This document shows positions 8,933 to 17,021 of a stretch of 35,158 nucleotides of DNA, in pieces. A model generated the notes under the pieces. It did no database searches. It was not told where the DNA came from and was given only the letters and a program-made list of their open reading frames with translations. Location of the stretch: assembly GCF_002877365.1 (NCBI RefSeq), contig NZ_MCWZ01000246.1, positions 1 to 35,158 on the forward strand. The letters run 5' to 3'. Made by a program: the position numbers and the translations under genes. The DNA is from Vibrio sp. 10N.261.55.A7 (lineage in GTDB: Bacteria > Pseudomonadota > Gammaproteobacteria > Enterobacterales > Vibrionaceae). The stretch's first letter is position 1; the number at the start of each line of letters is the position of its first letter.

Positions 8933-10546
8933 CTATTGAGTCGCGTTAATTAATTGATAATCAGGGCCTGCGACATCAGCGGTGATGATAGCAAGTGATG
9001 CCACATCTGCACCTTGGTTTTGATAGCGATTGAAGCCGCCTTCTACCGTCAATTTCGGTAACTCAACGCTATAACTCTCAATCTGCTCTGCAGAGGCAAC
9101 CGTACCCGCGTAAAACTCCTCATTGTACGTCGCGCCTTGTAATGGGAAATCTTCCGTCGCGCGCACACTTACAAACTCTGGAGACTGTGAGTTATCAATA
9201 ACATTTTGACTAAACGCGATATCCACGCCACCATAAATGCCTTCCACTTCAGCATTGTTGAACAAACTGACGCGGTGGCTTTGATTGCCATACACAATGC
9301 CCCATTCAGTATCAACCATCGTGTTACTCGCGATTGTGATATTTTTCGGCGTCCACTGTTTGTTCAGCTCTTTCCCTTTCACCGATTGATCCAACTGCTC
9401 GCCATTTTGAACATCAATGATGCCAGTATTAATAACGATGCCACCACGAAGATCAGCATTGCCTTCAATCTCACCATCACGACCGCGTGTGTTGGCAATG
9501 TAGTTATTACGGATGACATGGTCTTCGTCATAGATACGGATACCACCAGTTAAACGTTTTTCATTGCCTAGAATCACATTGTCAGCAACCGTATTTCCTT
9601 TACCGTGGCGTAGAGAGATTAATGATGAACTTTGGAAAATGGTGTTGCCGGCAATCGTATTGTCTCCAGACTTAATGGAGATCAACTCACGCTCTCCGTC
9701 CATATCAATCATTAAGTTGTTGATGAACTGAGAACTGGAATCCCATTGCGAAGACTTTGAGTCGCCTATGCGAATCGCCTCCCAGCTGTTTCCGTTGTAT
9801 CGAATCGCTTCTTTGATATCAAACTCATTAAATTGGTTTGGCTTTTGGTCTAAGAAGATGTTGTTCGCGATGATATGGTTGTCTGGTTGATCATCTTTTT
9901 GAACTCCAATTAGCGTTCCGCGCTTTTGCTTGCCTTCAAAACGGTTGTTGATCACCTTTCCATCTTTGCCCCATAAAGAGAGCCACAAATATTTAGGGTA
10001 CTCAGAACGTCGCTCATCAGGCTCATACGAGTAATCGTGATTGAAGTAATAAAAGGTAGAGTTCTGCAATGTATTTCGGTCACCCATCATACGAATCGCA
10101 CCAAAGCGCTCACTCGGGCCACCAGCCGTAAACACAACACCGTCAATAGTGATGTCGTTGCCTTTCAATTCAAACTGAACAATACCTGTAAACCATACTT
10201 CCCCTGCATTCTCCGACTCTATTTTTATATTATTTGCGGTCACTAATGTGTGCCCTAAATTCGGATATTTGCCGCTTTTAATGGTGATGACGTCACCATC
10301 TTTCGCTTGTTCAATCTGATCTTTTAGCGCCAATACCTCGCTTTCCGACACTTCAGCAAGCGCTGCACCATCCACATCGCTTAAGCGATCACTTTGAAGC
10401 AAGTAATCGCGACTAATTTCGCTGACAGAAGTCTGTTCTTTCACTTGATTCATTTGTGTATTTTGATCGGCTTGAGTACCGCAACCGACAAGAGAAAATA
10501 CAGAGAGTGCACTAATAACGCTGATGGATAACAAATTCTTTTTCAT
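8933..10546 (-). CDS. PL6-family alginate lyase, lipoprotein
   Basis: A polysaccharide lyase family 6 (chondroitinase-B-like) enzyme that cuts alginate by beta-elimination. The 537-residue protein begins with a lipoprotein signal (lipobox LVGC, Cys22) and a polar linker to about residue 60. A right-handed parallel beta-helix follows, visible as recurring N-x-I/V rungs (NNRF, NNIF, GNTI, DNVI, NNYI). The catalytic Lys/Arg pair of the family is recognisable as Lys292 (ISIKSG) and Arg313 (SLRHG), with the 21-residue spacing seen in characterised members. The protein is therefore membrane-anchored and faces the periplasm or cell surface. It is co-directional with the symporter gene upstream, separated by 77 bp that contain a hairpin. 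Poly-M, poly-G or poly-MG preference cannot be told from sequence. Confidence 0.9.
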   Translation of the reverse strand: MKKNLLSISVISALSVFSLVGCGTQADQNTQMNQVKEQTSVSEISRDYLLQSDRLSDVDGAALAEVSESEVLALKDQIEQAKDGDVITIKSGKYPNLGHTLVTANNIKIESENAGEVWFTGIVQFELKGNDITIDGVVFTAGGPSERFGAIRMMGDRNTLQNSTFYYFNHDYSYEPDERRSEYPKYLWLSLWGKDGKVINNRFEGKQKRGTLIGVQKDDQPDNHIIANNIFLDQKPNQFNEFDIKEAIRYNGNSWEAIRIGDSKSSQWDSSSQFINNLMIDMDGERELISIKSGDNTIAGNTIFQSSSLISLRHGKGNTVADNVILGNEKRLTGGIRIYDEDHVIRNNYIANTRGRDGEIEGNADLRGGIVINTGIIDVQNGEQLDQSVKGKELNKQWTPKNITIASNTMVDTEWGIVYGNQSHRVSLFNNAEVEGIYGGVDIAFSQNVIDNSQSPEFVSVRATEDFPLQGATYNEEFYAGTVASAEQIESYSVELPKLTVEGGFNRYQNQGADVASLAIITADVAGPDYQLINATQ

Positions 10547-10577
10547 AATTATTCTTCTTTAATGGAATATAAATGAG

Positions 10578-10603
10578 AAAGCGGCCAACTGAGTGACCGC
10601 TTT
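10578..10603 (-). terminator. Hairpin between symporter and PL6 genes
   Basis: Perfect arms AAAGCGG / CCGCTTT with a 12-nt loop, starting about 20 bp after the symporter stop. The minus-strand tail CTTTCTCATTT is only moderately T-rich. It may terminate partially, letting some transcription through to the PL6 gene. Confidence 0.5.
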
Positions 10604-10623
10604 GTTTACGTTTGCAATATAAA

Positions 10624-12399
10624 TTAGCTTTCAGTTTCTAGGGTGTTGTCTTGTCCTTCGACCTTATCATCAACCGCTTTAACAAGAAGCAAGCCAACAG
10701 AGAAAACAATCAAACCACACAGTACGAAGACCATACGTCCCCACATTGGGTTAGGCAGTACAAACATTGCCATAACACCCACACCTGCGACGGCAATCAA
10801 TGAACCAAGCATTCTGCGTTGTTTGTTATCAAGCTTCTTCTGCTCAGTACTTTCAGCAACGAGTGGTGTTGAAAGGTTGCTAAAGAATTTATCAACGTCT
10901 TTCTCACGATGCTCAGGCAATGGCTTGTAGAACAATGTTGATAGAACAAAGAAGCCAGCAGTAAAGACAACGTGACCGATAAGACCGATAGCCACTTTAA
11001 GATCTGACCACTCACGACCTGTGAGTTCGTTGTTCAAGTTGAACCAGCTTTCAATCATTTCCGCGGTGATAACAAAACCAACGAAGTAAGAAACAAAGCC
11101 ACCTACTACTAGCGTACCCCAACCTGCCCAATCTGGTGTTTTACGGATAAAGAAGCCACAGAACGCTGGAATAGTCATTGGGAAACCGATTAGCGCACCC
11201 ACATACATCATGGTGTCGAACAGGCTTAAACCTTTAAGAGAGTTGATGAACAACGCCACTAAAATGATCGCTAGGCCGAAGAATGTTGAGGTCAGTTTAG
11301 ACACGACTACCAGCTCTTTTTCAGTCGCTGCTGGACGAAGAATTGGTTCGTAGAAGTTCTTAACGAAGATACCTGAGTTACGGTTAAGACCTGAATCCAT
11401 TGAAGACATCGTTGCTGCGAACATTGCGGCAATAAGCAGACCTACCATACCTACTGGCATGTACTCTTGTACAAAGTAAAGGTATGCAAAATCAGCTGCT
11501 TTGCTGCCCGCTTCTGGGTACTGAGCGGCTAAATCGACACCTTGACCGGCAATAAACCAGCTAGGCATGAACCAAATGATAGGACCCAACGTCATTAGAA
11601 CACACGCTAGTAAAGCAGCTTTACGTGCATTGTTTGAGTCTTTTGCTGCAAGGTAGCGATAAGAGTTCAACATGTTGTTTGTGATGCTGAACTGCTTTAG
11701 GAAGATAAATACTGCCCAAATGCTAAAGATGCTAAGGTAATTAAGGTTATCACCCGTAATGAAAGAATCCGTCGGGAAGTTGTTAACGATGTTGGTTACG
11801 CCGCCGCCGTGGTAAACAGCAACAATCGCACAGGTAACCGTCACAGCCATGATGATGACCATCTGCATGAAGTCAGAAGCGATAACCGCCCATGAGCCGC
11901 CCGTAACAGACATCACTAATACAACCAGGCCTGTAAGGACAATAGTGGTTGTCATATCAAAGCCAAAGATACCAGAAGCAATGATTGCCAGACCATTTAG
12001 CCAAATACCAGCAGAGATAACGCTGTTAGGCATGCCAGACCAAGTAAACACTTGCTCGTTCACTTTACCAAACCGCATTCTAATCGCTTCGATAACCGTC
12101 ACAACACGTAGTTGGCGGAATTTAGGAGCGAAGTAGAGGTAATTCATTAAGTAACCAAATGCGTTAGCGATGAAGATAATTGCTACCGCAAAACCATCGG
12201 TAAACGCCTTACCGGCTGCACCAGTAAATGTCCATGCACTAAACTGTGTCATGAATGCTGTTGCGCCTACCATCCACCAAAGCATGCTACCTCCCCCTCG
12301 GAAATAGTCACTGGTAGTGCTTGTAAACGTTCTGAACATCCATCCTATCGCGATTAAAAATAGAAAGTAGATGCCAACAATGAGGGTATTGAGTTCCAT
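10624..12399 (-). CDS. SSS-family sodium:solute symporter (oligoalginate transporter type)
   Basis: An inner-membrane sodium:solute symporter of 591 residues with about 13-14 hydrophobic helices. It begins MELNTLIVGIYFLFLIAIGW and has the SSS signature region GGGSMLWWMVGATAFMTQFS. The frame stays open 46 codons further upstream, but the ATG at 12399 has a Shine-Dalgarno-like AAAGGT eight bases before it and starts directly at helix 1, so it is the better start. Its position next to a PL6 lyase and a KdgM porin matches the Toa oligoalginate symporters of V. splendidus. The gene probably takes up unsaturated alginate oligomers. A TTGTAGTACAA palindrome sits 60 bp upstream of the start. Confidence 0.88.
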   Translation of the reverse strand: MELNTLIVGIYFLFLIAIGWMFRTFTSTTSDYFRGGGSMLWWMVGATAFMTQFSAWTFTGAAGKAFTDGFAVAIIFIANAFGYLMNYLYFAPKFRQLRVVTVIEAIRMRFGKVNEQVFTWSGMPNSVISAGIWLNGLAIIASGIFGFDMTTTIVLTGLVVLVMSVTGGSWAVIASDFMQMVIIMAVTVTCAIVAVYHGGGVTNIVNNFPTDSFITGDNLNYLSIFSIWAVFIFLKQFSITNNMLNSYRYLAAKDSNNARKAALLACVLMTLGPIIWFMPSWFIAGQGVDLAAQYPEAGSKAADFAYLYFVQEYMPVGMVGLLIAAMFAATMSSMDSGLNRNSGIFVKNFYEPILRPAATEKELVVVSKLTSTFFGLAIILVALFINSLKGLSLFDTMMYVGALIGFPMTIPAFCGFFIRKTPDWAGWGTLVVGGFVSYFVGFVITAEMIESWFNLNNELTGREWSDLKVAIGLIGHVVFTAGFFVLSTLFYKPLPEHREKDVDKFFSNLSTPLVAESTEQKKLDNKQRRMLGSLIAVAGVGVMAMFVLPNPMWGRMVFVLCGLIVFSVGLLLVKAVDDKVEGQDNTLETES

Positions 12400-12457
12400 C
12401 TTTTGACCTTTATGTCTGTTTGTTTTGATAGGTAGACTATAATCCGGATAATCTTTA

Positions 12458-12470
12458 TTTGTAGTACAAT
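12458..12470. promoter_or_regulatory. FadR/GntR-type operator upstream of the symporter
   Basis: TTGTAGTACAA (12459-12469) is a perfect palindrome around a central base and fits the TNGTNNNACNA layout of FadR-subfamily GntR operators. It is one of nine related sites in the locus and lies about 60 bp before the symporter start codon. Confidence 0.6.
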
Positions 12471-12522
12471 AATCTAAATGCGTGATGCTTATCTCTATAT
12501 TGAAAGGAGTGGTAATCATACA

Positions 12523-12538
12523 AGTGATCAATGTCATA
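12523..12538. promoter_or_regulatory. CRP-like site upstream of the symporter
   Basis: AGTGA-TCAATG-TCATA matches TGTGA-N6-TCACA at 8 of 10 defined positions. The core TGATCAATGTCA is identical to that at 32915-32926 between the PL17 and kdgF genes. Confidence 0.45.
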
Positions 12539-12830
12539 GTTAGATTTAAAGACTGCCATCAGGGTGTAACAATCATGGGATCTCGTTACAAAACACACCA
12601 GATACACCTAACATATTGAATAAAATAATAAATAATGAAATATCACTTGTATTGATTACTCATATTCATATCAAACTTCTTTTCTCTCACACAACTTCAC
12701 TCCGCGAAGCCTAAGCGTCACCGAGAAAACACTTGTATTATTAAAGACAGTAATGAAATTAATTTCAGAAAGTAAATCAGCGTCCCTGCCCTACCGAAAG
12801 CGCCAGGTTTTAAAGGAGCGTGTTTAAAAA

Positions 12831-12883
12831 ATAGATAGATAGGTAAGTAGGTAAATAGATAAGTAGATAAGTAGATAAGTAGA
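12831..12883. repeat. Tetranucleotide (RTAR-type) simple-sequence repeat
   Basis: A period-4 tract of about 50 bp. Its clearest part is three perfect tandem copies of TAGATAAG at 12856-12879, and imperfect units extend towards 12908. It lies between the symporter gene and the small-RNA candidate. An open frame runs through it on the minus strand (12810-13019) but has no support as a gene. In the wider gap 12400-13443 I see, besides this, only operators, the CRP-like sites and the RNA candidate. Confidence 0.7.
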
Positions 12884-12908
12884 CAATAAGGCTGGCAGGT
12901 AGATAGAC

Positions 12909-12993
12909 AAAAAAAACGCCCATACTGCCTGTATCAGTATGAGCGAAAGGTAGATTCCCACTACCTGTCATTACCTCGAGGGTGCGGTAATGA
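12909..12993 (-). ncRNA. Candidate small RNA with three hairpins and terminator
   Basis: Read leftward, about 85 nt fold as three consecutive stem-loops. Hairpin 1 is TCATTACC / GGTAATGA with a 10-nt C-rich loop (12968-12993). Hairpin 2 is AGGTAG / CTACCT with loop TGGGAAT (12948-12966). Hairpin 3 is an 11-bp stem, CGCTCATACTG / CAGTATGGGCG, with one G-U pair (12917-12945), followed directly by eight T residues. The hairpins are separated by only one or two bases. The last one is a textbook intrinsic terminator, yet no gene on this strand ends here. A weak AATAAT -10 box lies at 12997-13002. It could instead be the structured leader of a longer transcript. No known RNA family was recognised. 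Confidence 0.5.
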
Positions 12994-13128
12994 TTCATTA
13001 TTAACGTAATTGTGAGCAATCAAGAAAGAGTCAGTTCATCAACTTGAACAAAAACTATTAATTCCCTATTTAGGGTATAAACCGCATCCACAAGTTCATT
13101 TACTGTCTCTCTCGACACAAATATATTA

Positions 13129-13139
13129 ATGTATTACAA
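13129..13139. promoter_or_regulatory. FadR/GntR-type operator (distal) before the porin
   Basis: ATGTATTACAA differs by one base from the locus palindrome TTGTATTACAA. It lies about 305 bp before the porin start and about 135 bp from the candidate small RNA, so which transcript it controls is open. Confidence 0.45.
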
Positions 13140-13305
13140 ATCATTTAGGCAAGTAAAAATTCAATTTATTACATGACTCACATTTTCTTTTAAACGCCCC
13201 CGCCATAAACCCTTATAAAAATAGTGATAAAAACCGTTAATACAAGAATTTAAAGGGATTCAAGCAATAAGTAACAAAATGTAAGTGACACTTTTATTGC
13301 GGCAG

Positions 13306-13321
13306 CATGATCAATTTCACA
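13306..13321. promoter_or_regulatory. CRP-like site upstream of the porin
   Basis: CATGA-TCAATT-TCACA has one perfect TCACA half and a TGA from the other half of a CRP site. It shares the TGATCAAT-TCA core seen at 12525 and 32915. Confidence 0.4.
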
Positions 13322-13348
13322 GTTCTACTCAAGTCATCAATGTATCAT

Positions 13349-13359
13349 TTGTCATACAT
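13349..13359. promoter_or_regulatory. FadR/GntR-type operator (proximal) before the porin
   Basis: TTGTCATACAT keeps GT and AC at the defining positions of TNGTNNNACNA. It also lies inside a longer inverted repeat, AATGTAT / ATACATT. It is about 85 bp before the porin start codon. Confidence 0.4.
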
Positions 13360-13362
13360 TAA

Positions 13363-13380
13363 GACATACGAGCGTATGTC
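13363..13380. promoter_or_regulatory. Perfect 8-2-8 inverted repeat upstream of the porin
   Basis: GACATACG-AG-CGTATGTC is a perfect palindrome 63 bp before the porin start codon. It differs from the TTGTATTACAA family, so a separate regulator may bind here. No T-run follows, so it is not a terminator. Confidence 0.5.
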
Positions 13381-13443
13381 AACAAATCCCTATGCTGTTT
13401 CTCATAATGAGCAGTATGTAAAAACTAAAATGGAATCAATACC

Positions 13444-14136
13444 ATGACTAAAATGAAAACTCTTGTAATCGCAATGGCCTCTATCATGACCGCTGGAGCT
13501 GCCTCTGCTGCTGCTCTAGACGTTCGCCACGAATACAAGAATAGCTCAGAGCAACACGCTACTCGTGTAAAGCTTGCTAGCAACATCGACAACTTCCTAG
13601 TAGATATTGAAGCTAAATTCAAAGGTCAAGACGGAAAATTCCTTCAAGACCTACAGAACAACGGCTGGGAACTTGGTCTAAACTACCGTCACAAATTGAA
13701 TGACAGCTGGACACTCACTTACGGTATGCCAATCGAAGGCCGTACATCTGGTATGACGTACAAACCACAACTTCGTGCAACTTATGCTGTTAAAAGTATT
13801 GATGGACTTAGCCTAAGTGCTCGTTACCGTTATGACATGCGTCAAAACAACACTTCAGACGACCAACGTCGTCACCGTCTAACGGGTAACATTAACTACA
13901 GTGTAAATGATTGGAGATTTGGTCTAGAAGCGAACTACTACAAAGCTGACGACTACATTCTTTACAAAGACAAAGACACCAACACTGAGTTCAACTCAAC
14001 TATCCGTCGCATCATGGGTCAATGGGCACCGTATGCAGAGTTTGGTTACTCTTCTTACACTAAAGATGATTCTTACAACGGCTACAACAACGACTTCGAA
14101 CTACGTAGCCGTGTTGGTCTAACATATAGCTTCTAA
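13444..14136 (+). CDS. kdgM: KdgM/KdgN-family oligouronate-specific outer-membrane porin
   Basis: A 230-residue monomeric beta-barrel porin of the oligogalacturonate-specific KdgM family, the usual size for a 12-stranded barrel. A signal peptide ends near residue 22 (TAGAASA). The mature part alternates polar and aromatic residues in short strands and ends in a C-terminal Phe (VGLTYSF), the outer-membrane sorting signal. Several Arg-rich strands (SARYRYDMR, DQRRHRL) fit an acidic-sugar channel. In alginate-using Vibrio such porins carry alginate oligomers, and the flanking SSS symporter and PL6 lyase support this here. It could equally be named kdgN. A good hairpin terminator follows, so it is probably monocistronic. 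Confidence 0.9.
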   Translation: MTKMKTLVIAMASIMTAGAASAAALDVRHEYKNSSEQHATRVKLASNIDNFLVDIEAKFKGQDGKFLQDLQNNGWELGLNYRHKLNDSWTLTYGMPIEGRTSGMTYKPQLRATYAVKSIDGLSLSARYRYDMRQNNTSDDQRRHRLTGNINYSVNDWRFGLEANYYKADDYILYKDKDTNTEFNSTIRRIMGQWAPYAEFGYSSYTKDDSYNGYNNDFELRSRVGLTYSF

Positions 14137-14170
14137 TTTGGTCGTCCAAAACGTTTAATGTCCTTAATGA

Positions 14171-14201
14171 AAGCCAGCAAATTATTGCTGGCTTTTGTTT
14201 T
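14171..14201 (+). terminator. Rho-independent terminator of the porin gene
   Basis: Perfect 10-bp stem AAGCCAGCAA / TTGCTGGCTT with a 4-nt loop and a TTTTGTTTT tail, 34 bp after the porin stop codon. Confidence 0.9.
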
Positions 14202-14334
14202 AGTCACAAAGGGCATTGCAAGAAGTTTTTAGAGCTTGAAGCTTCGCTCAACACCATTAACTGACGATTTGAGCTGAACACCTCACACACCTGCAATACT
14301 CGCTACAACACTAGATAATCGACACAAAGATTTG

Positions 14335-14811
14335 TCATTTTAAGTTGCGCTGTTTTCGACTCCTCGATAAATACTTAAATAGGTAATATAAAAGCAACCC
14401 TGTAGGGCCGTACATAAACGTTAATGGTAGACACAAAATCAATTGCCATAACCCTTTTCTACCTTGCTTTCCTTGCTGCTTTCGTTCTTGAATACTATCG
14501 TCGATTATCCAACGCCCAATAAACAGATCAAACGCCAGAAAATGTATCCAACCAGCCGCCAAATTTCCGGGAGACGTGAATAACTGATTCACACCCTCTA
14601 GGCTTGAAAAGTTGCCATTTGGCGCACTGCCCCAGAATGCAATGACGAGATACAGGTACAGTAATGCAAGCAGCAACGGTATTATTCGTCCACCCAAACA
14701 CAGCGCCCACTGGCCGATTGGTTTAATCGAGGCGATTGTGCCAAGAATAAGTGATAACCATCCTAAAACTGCGGCACTACTCCCTAGTTCAAATGCAAGA
14801 TTAGCGCTCAT
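14335..14811 (-). CDS. ABA4-like (DUF4281) integral membrane protein
   Basis: A 158-residue membrane protein with about four hydrophobic helices. The segment AAGWIHFLAFDLFIGRWIIDD and the later GPTGLLLYYL are hallmarks of the ABA4-like/DUF4281 family, whose bacterial members have no established biochemical role. The ATG at 14811 is chosen because GGAG lies seven bases upstream; an alternative start 17 codons earlier would add a polar tail and overlap the upstream frame more. It is convergent with the porin gene and shows no link to alginate use, so it is probably a bystander. Confidence 0.75.
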   Translation of the reverse strand: MSANLAFELGSSAAVLGWLSLILGTIASIKPIGQWALCLGGRIIPLLLALLYLYLVIAFWGSAPNGNFSSLEGVNQLFTSPGNLAAGWIHFLAFDLFIGRWIIDDSIQERKQQGKQGRKGLWQLILCLPLTFMYGPTGLLLYYLFKYLSRSRKQRNLK

Positions 14812-15367
14812 TTTGTTCTCCTCGAGTGCGGCTTTCGGCCATGGCCACCGTCGATAATCCAATGGTCAAGGCATCGAGAGAATATTCTGATACTTGCTGC
14901 TTAAGAAGACAGGAAAAATAATCAGTGATCACCTTTTCTTGCTGGATTAGCCAGGCCTCAAATCGGCGTAAAGGCATCGATAGTCGCGGTTTATATTCGT
15001 TACAGCAGTCATTCCCAAGATCAAGAACTGCCGGTCTCGTACACCATGTTGACCGGAACTCATGGGAACCGTGCAACAGTGAAGAGTTAGGTTTACTCGA
15101 GCTAACGTCTGCGTTCTGATGCCGTCTAAGAGACAGTAACGCAAAAGAAACGGTCACAACTTTAATTTTAAAATTCAAATACTTAGTGTTTCTGAAGATA
15201 GATTCAGGGTGATAACTTGAAGGGATAGGATTCAGATACTTTGAATCATGAGATCTTTGTCGGTTGTGCATACAAACTCCATCAAACTGGTGGCCTGTCT
15301 CGTTAAAGGCCAAGTCTAAAGAGTATGTAAGTTCTAGGTATTTCCTAGCAGGTGGAATCACTTTCAC
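14801..15367 (-). CDS. Doubtful ORF, no recognised family
   Basis: A 188-codon open frame that ends 11 bp inside the start of the ABA4-like gene. Its translation has no signal peptide, transmembrane segment or motif that I recognise and is rich in Ser, Arg, His and Cys. Smaller open frames also run through the same DNA on both strands. Coding potential is therefore uncertain. It may be a relic or a conserved non-coding element. The remaining gap 15368-15767 contains a terminator for the next gene and short hairpins, and I see no gene there. Confidence 0.25.
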   Translation of the reverse strand: MKVIPPARKYLELTYSLDLAFNETGHQFDGVCMHNRQRSHDSKYLNPIPSSYHPESIFRNTKYLNFKIKVVTVSFALLSLRRHQNADVSSSKPNSSLLHGSHEFRSTWCTRPAVLDLGNDCCNEYKPRLSMPLRRFEAWLIQQEKVITDYFSCLLKQQVSEYSLDALTIGLSTVAMAESRTRGEQNER

Positions 15368-15720
15368 GAGACGGGCGTCCTGTCAGCCCAAAGCGACCTT
15401 AGCACTCACCTAGCCCGTTTGTATACTAACAAATGAAATTCGTCTTCAGATTAGTGTTGTGACGCTATTAGCGTTTGATGTTCTTGTTTAGGTGCTCTAA
15501 CACTAGTTACTCTAACAATGGCAAAGGTGGCTGAATTGAAGACATTGACGCCATAAAAAATGACACATTCATGCACTCAAGCGGTTTTAATCGACCAAGT
15601 AAAATGCTTAAAATTTTATCAGTGAGATCGGTAGACAATACAAACGTTGGGAAAAATAGGGCGTTTTCTAGTAGGGAGTGAACAAGAAGATTATAACGAG
15701 AGGGGAGAAGTGAAATGAAA

Positions 15721-15756
15721 TTTACTGCCGCGTCAATAGGAAAACGCGACAGTAAA
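15721..15756 (-). terminator. Terminator of the hydroxyacid dehydrogenase gene
   Basis: A 13-bp stem, TTTACTGTCGCGT / ACGCGGCAGTAAA as read on the minus strand, with one G-U pair and a 10-nt loop. It starts 12 bp after the stop codon and is followed by TTTCATTTC. Confidence 0.75.
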
Positions 15757-15767
15757 AAGACCTTTAA

Positions 15768-16649
15768 TTACTTCTTAAGACCAGTGAAGTAGTCAAAGAT
15801 TACTGGTACGTCATTTTGGCCAAGACCTGCATCAACTGCAGCTTGTAGGCTAGTAGAAGTACCTTGAGCGATTAGAGACTCAGTACCTAGCTCTTCACAT
15901 AGAGCAAGGAAGTAACCCAAGTCTTTGTTTGCGTTAGCAACAGAGAAACCTAACTTCTCTTCACCATCTACAGCGTAGAACTTACAGAACTGCATGAATG
16001 GAGAATTAGAAGGACCCGCTGACATGATGTCAAACAGTTGTTGACCGTCTACGCCAGCAAGCTTAGCAACAGCGAAAGCTTGAGACATAGTTGCAACAGT
16101 TGTCATACCCATGAAGTTGTTTACAAGCTTAGTCACGTGACCTGCGCCTAGCGCACCTAGGTGGAATACGTTTTCGCCTTGCTCGTCAAGAACAGGTTTA
16201 ACTTTGTTGAATGTTTCCATGTCGCCAGCAGCCATGATGTTTAGAAGACCATCTTTAGCGTGAGCTGGAGTACGACCTAGAGGAGCGTCGATCATGCCTG
16301 CGCCAAGTTCAGCTAGTGCAGCGCCAATTTTCTTAGTAGAAGCAGGGATAGAAGTACCGAAGTCAATTAGAGTCTTGCCTTCTGACATACCCGCTAGGAT
16401 ACCAGTTTCGCCGTAAACCACTTTCTCAACAACTTCAGAAGTGGTTAGACAAAGCATAACAATGTCACTTTTCTCAGCAAGTTCTTTACCAGAAGATGCT
16501 TCAGATGCGTTACCACGACCTAGAACGGCTGCAACTGCATCTTTATTAAGATCCATTACATTAACTTCGTAGCCACGGGTTTGAAGGTTCTCAACCATGT
16601 TGCCGCCCATAAGGCCAAGGCCGATGAAACCAATTACTGGTTTAGTCAT
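15768..16649 (-). CDS. NAD(P)-dependent beta-hydroxyacid dehydrogenase, candidate DEH reductase
   Basis: A 293-residue member of the 3-hydroxyisobutyrate/tartronate-semialdehyde reductase family. The Rossmann motif GLGLMG is at residues 10-15. The substrate loop reads DAPLGRTPAHA (121-131), closer to YihU-type sulfolactaldehyde reductases than to the usual DAPVSGG form. The catalytic Lys is Lys174 within GHVTKLVNN. The ATG at 16649 has GGAG eight bases upstream, so the TTG four codons earlier is rejected. V. splendidus DehR, which reduces the alginate product DEH to KDG, belongs to this family as I recall, so the same role is proposed. An operator-like ATTGTATGATTAAT lies just upstream. Its own terminator suggests a single-gene unit. 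Confidence 0.85.
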   Translation of the reverse strand: MTKPVIGFIGLGLMGGNMVENLQTRGYEVNVMDLNKDAVAAVLGRGNASEASSGKELAEKSDIVMLCLTTSEVVEKVVYGETGILAGMSEGKTLIDFGTSIPASTKKIGAALAELGAGMIDAPLGRTPAHAKDGLLNIMAAGDMETFNKVKPVLDEQGENVFHLGALGAGHVTKLVNNFMGMTTVATMSQAFAVAKLAGVDGQQLFDIMSAGPSNSPFMQFCKFYAVDGEEKLGFSVANANKDLGYFLALCEELGTESLIAQGTSTSLQAAVDAGLGQNDVPVIFDYFTGLKK

Positions 16650-16668
16650 GTCTAACTCCAAATATACT

Positions 16669-16682
16669 ATTGTATGATTAAT
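16669..16682. promoter_or_regulatory. Operator-like site before the dehydrogenase
   Basis: ATTGTATGATTAAT shares a 13-base identical string with 20917-20929 between the two GntR genes. It has a strong left half (TTGT) and a degraded right half compared with TTGTATTACAA. It lies 20 bp before the start codon, inside the expected promoter or leader. Nothing else is apparent in 16683-17021. Confidence 0.5.
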
Positions 16683-17021
16683 TGATAAAGACTATATACC
16701 TATGATTAGATTTAATCAATGATAAAAACAGCAATTAGATCCCAATATCAAAAATAAATCGTGAATATCACCTGAAAGTTCTACAAACAACACAATACAG
16801 ACACTCATGACAGGCTATATAAACAAAGCGATAAAGCAATTTTATAGGCCCTTCCCCATTCACTGTCATCATTGTCTACTCAAACAGAAAACCAATAGGC
16901 TATGTGCCGCTAGCCACGCAAAGATAAGGTCAAGTTCAGTCACGACTAGCAGTAACAAAAATCGCAATTAGTCATACATAACGATTTGCAAGTATCAATG
17001 TGTCGTATTTAGTCGCCACTG

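Noticed and set aside
10624..12537. Longer version of the symporter starting at 12537
   Set aside because: The 46 extra residues are polar, span the operator region and have no ribosome-binding site. The ATG at 12399 has one and begins at helix 1.
12831..12908. CRISPR-like array
   Set aside because: The period is 4-8 bp with no spacers and no cas genes nearby; it is a simple-sequence repeat.
12810..13019. 69-codon minus-strand frame running through the tetranucleotide repeat
   Set aside because: It crosses the three-hairpin terminator structure, its Tyr/Leu-rich half is simply the translated repeat, and there is no ribosome-binding site or family match.
14925..15144. Small frames of 64-65 codons on both strands
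   Set aside because: They overlap each other and the 188-codon frame, with no motif or start signal favouring them.
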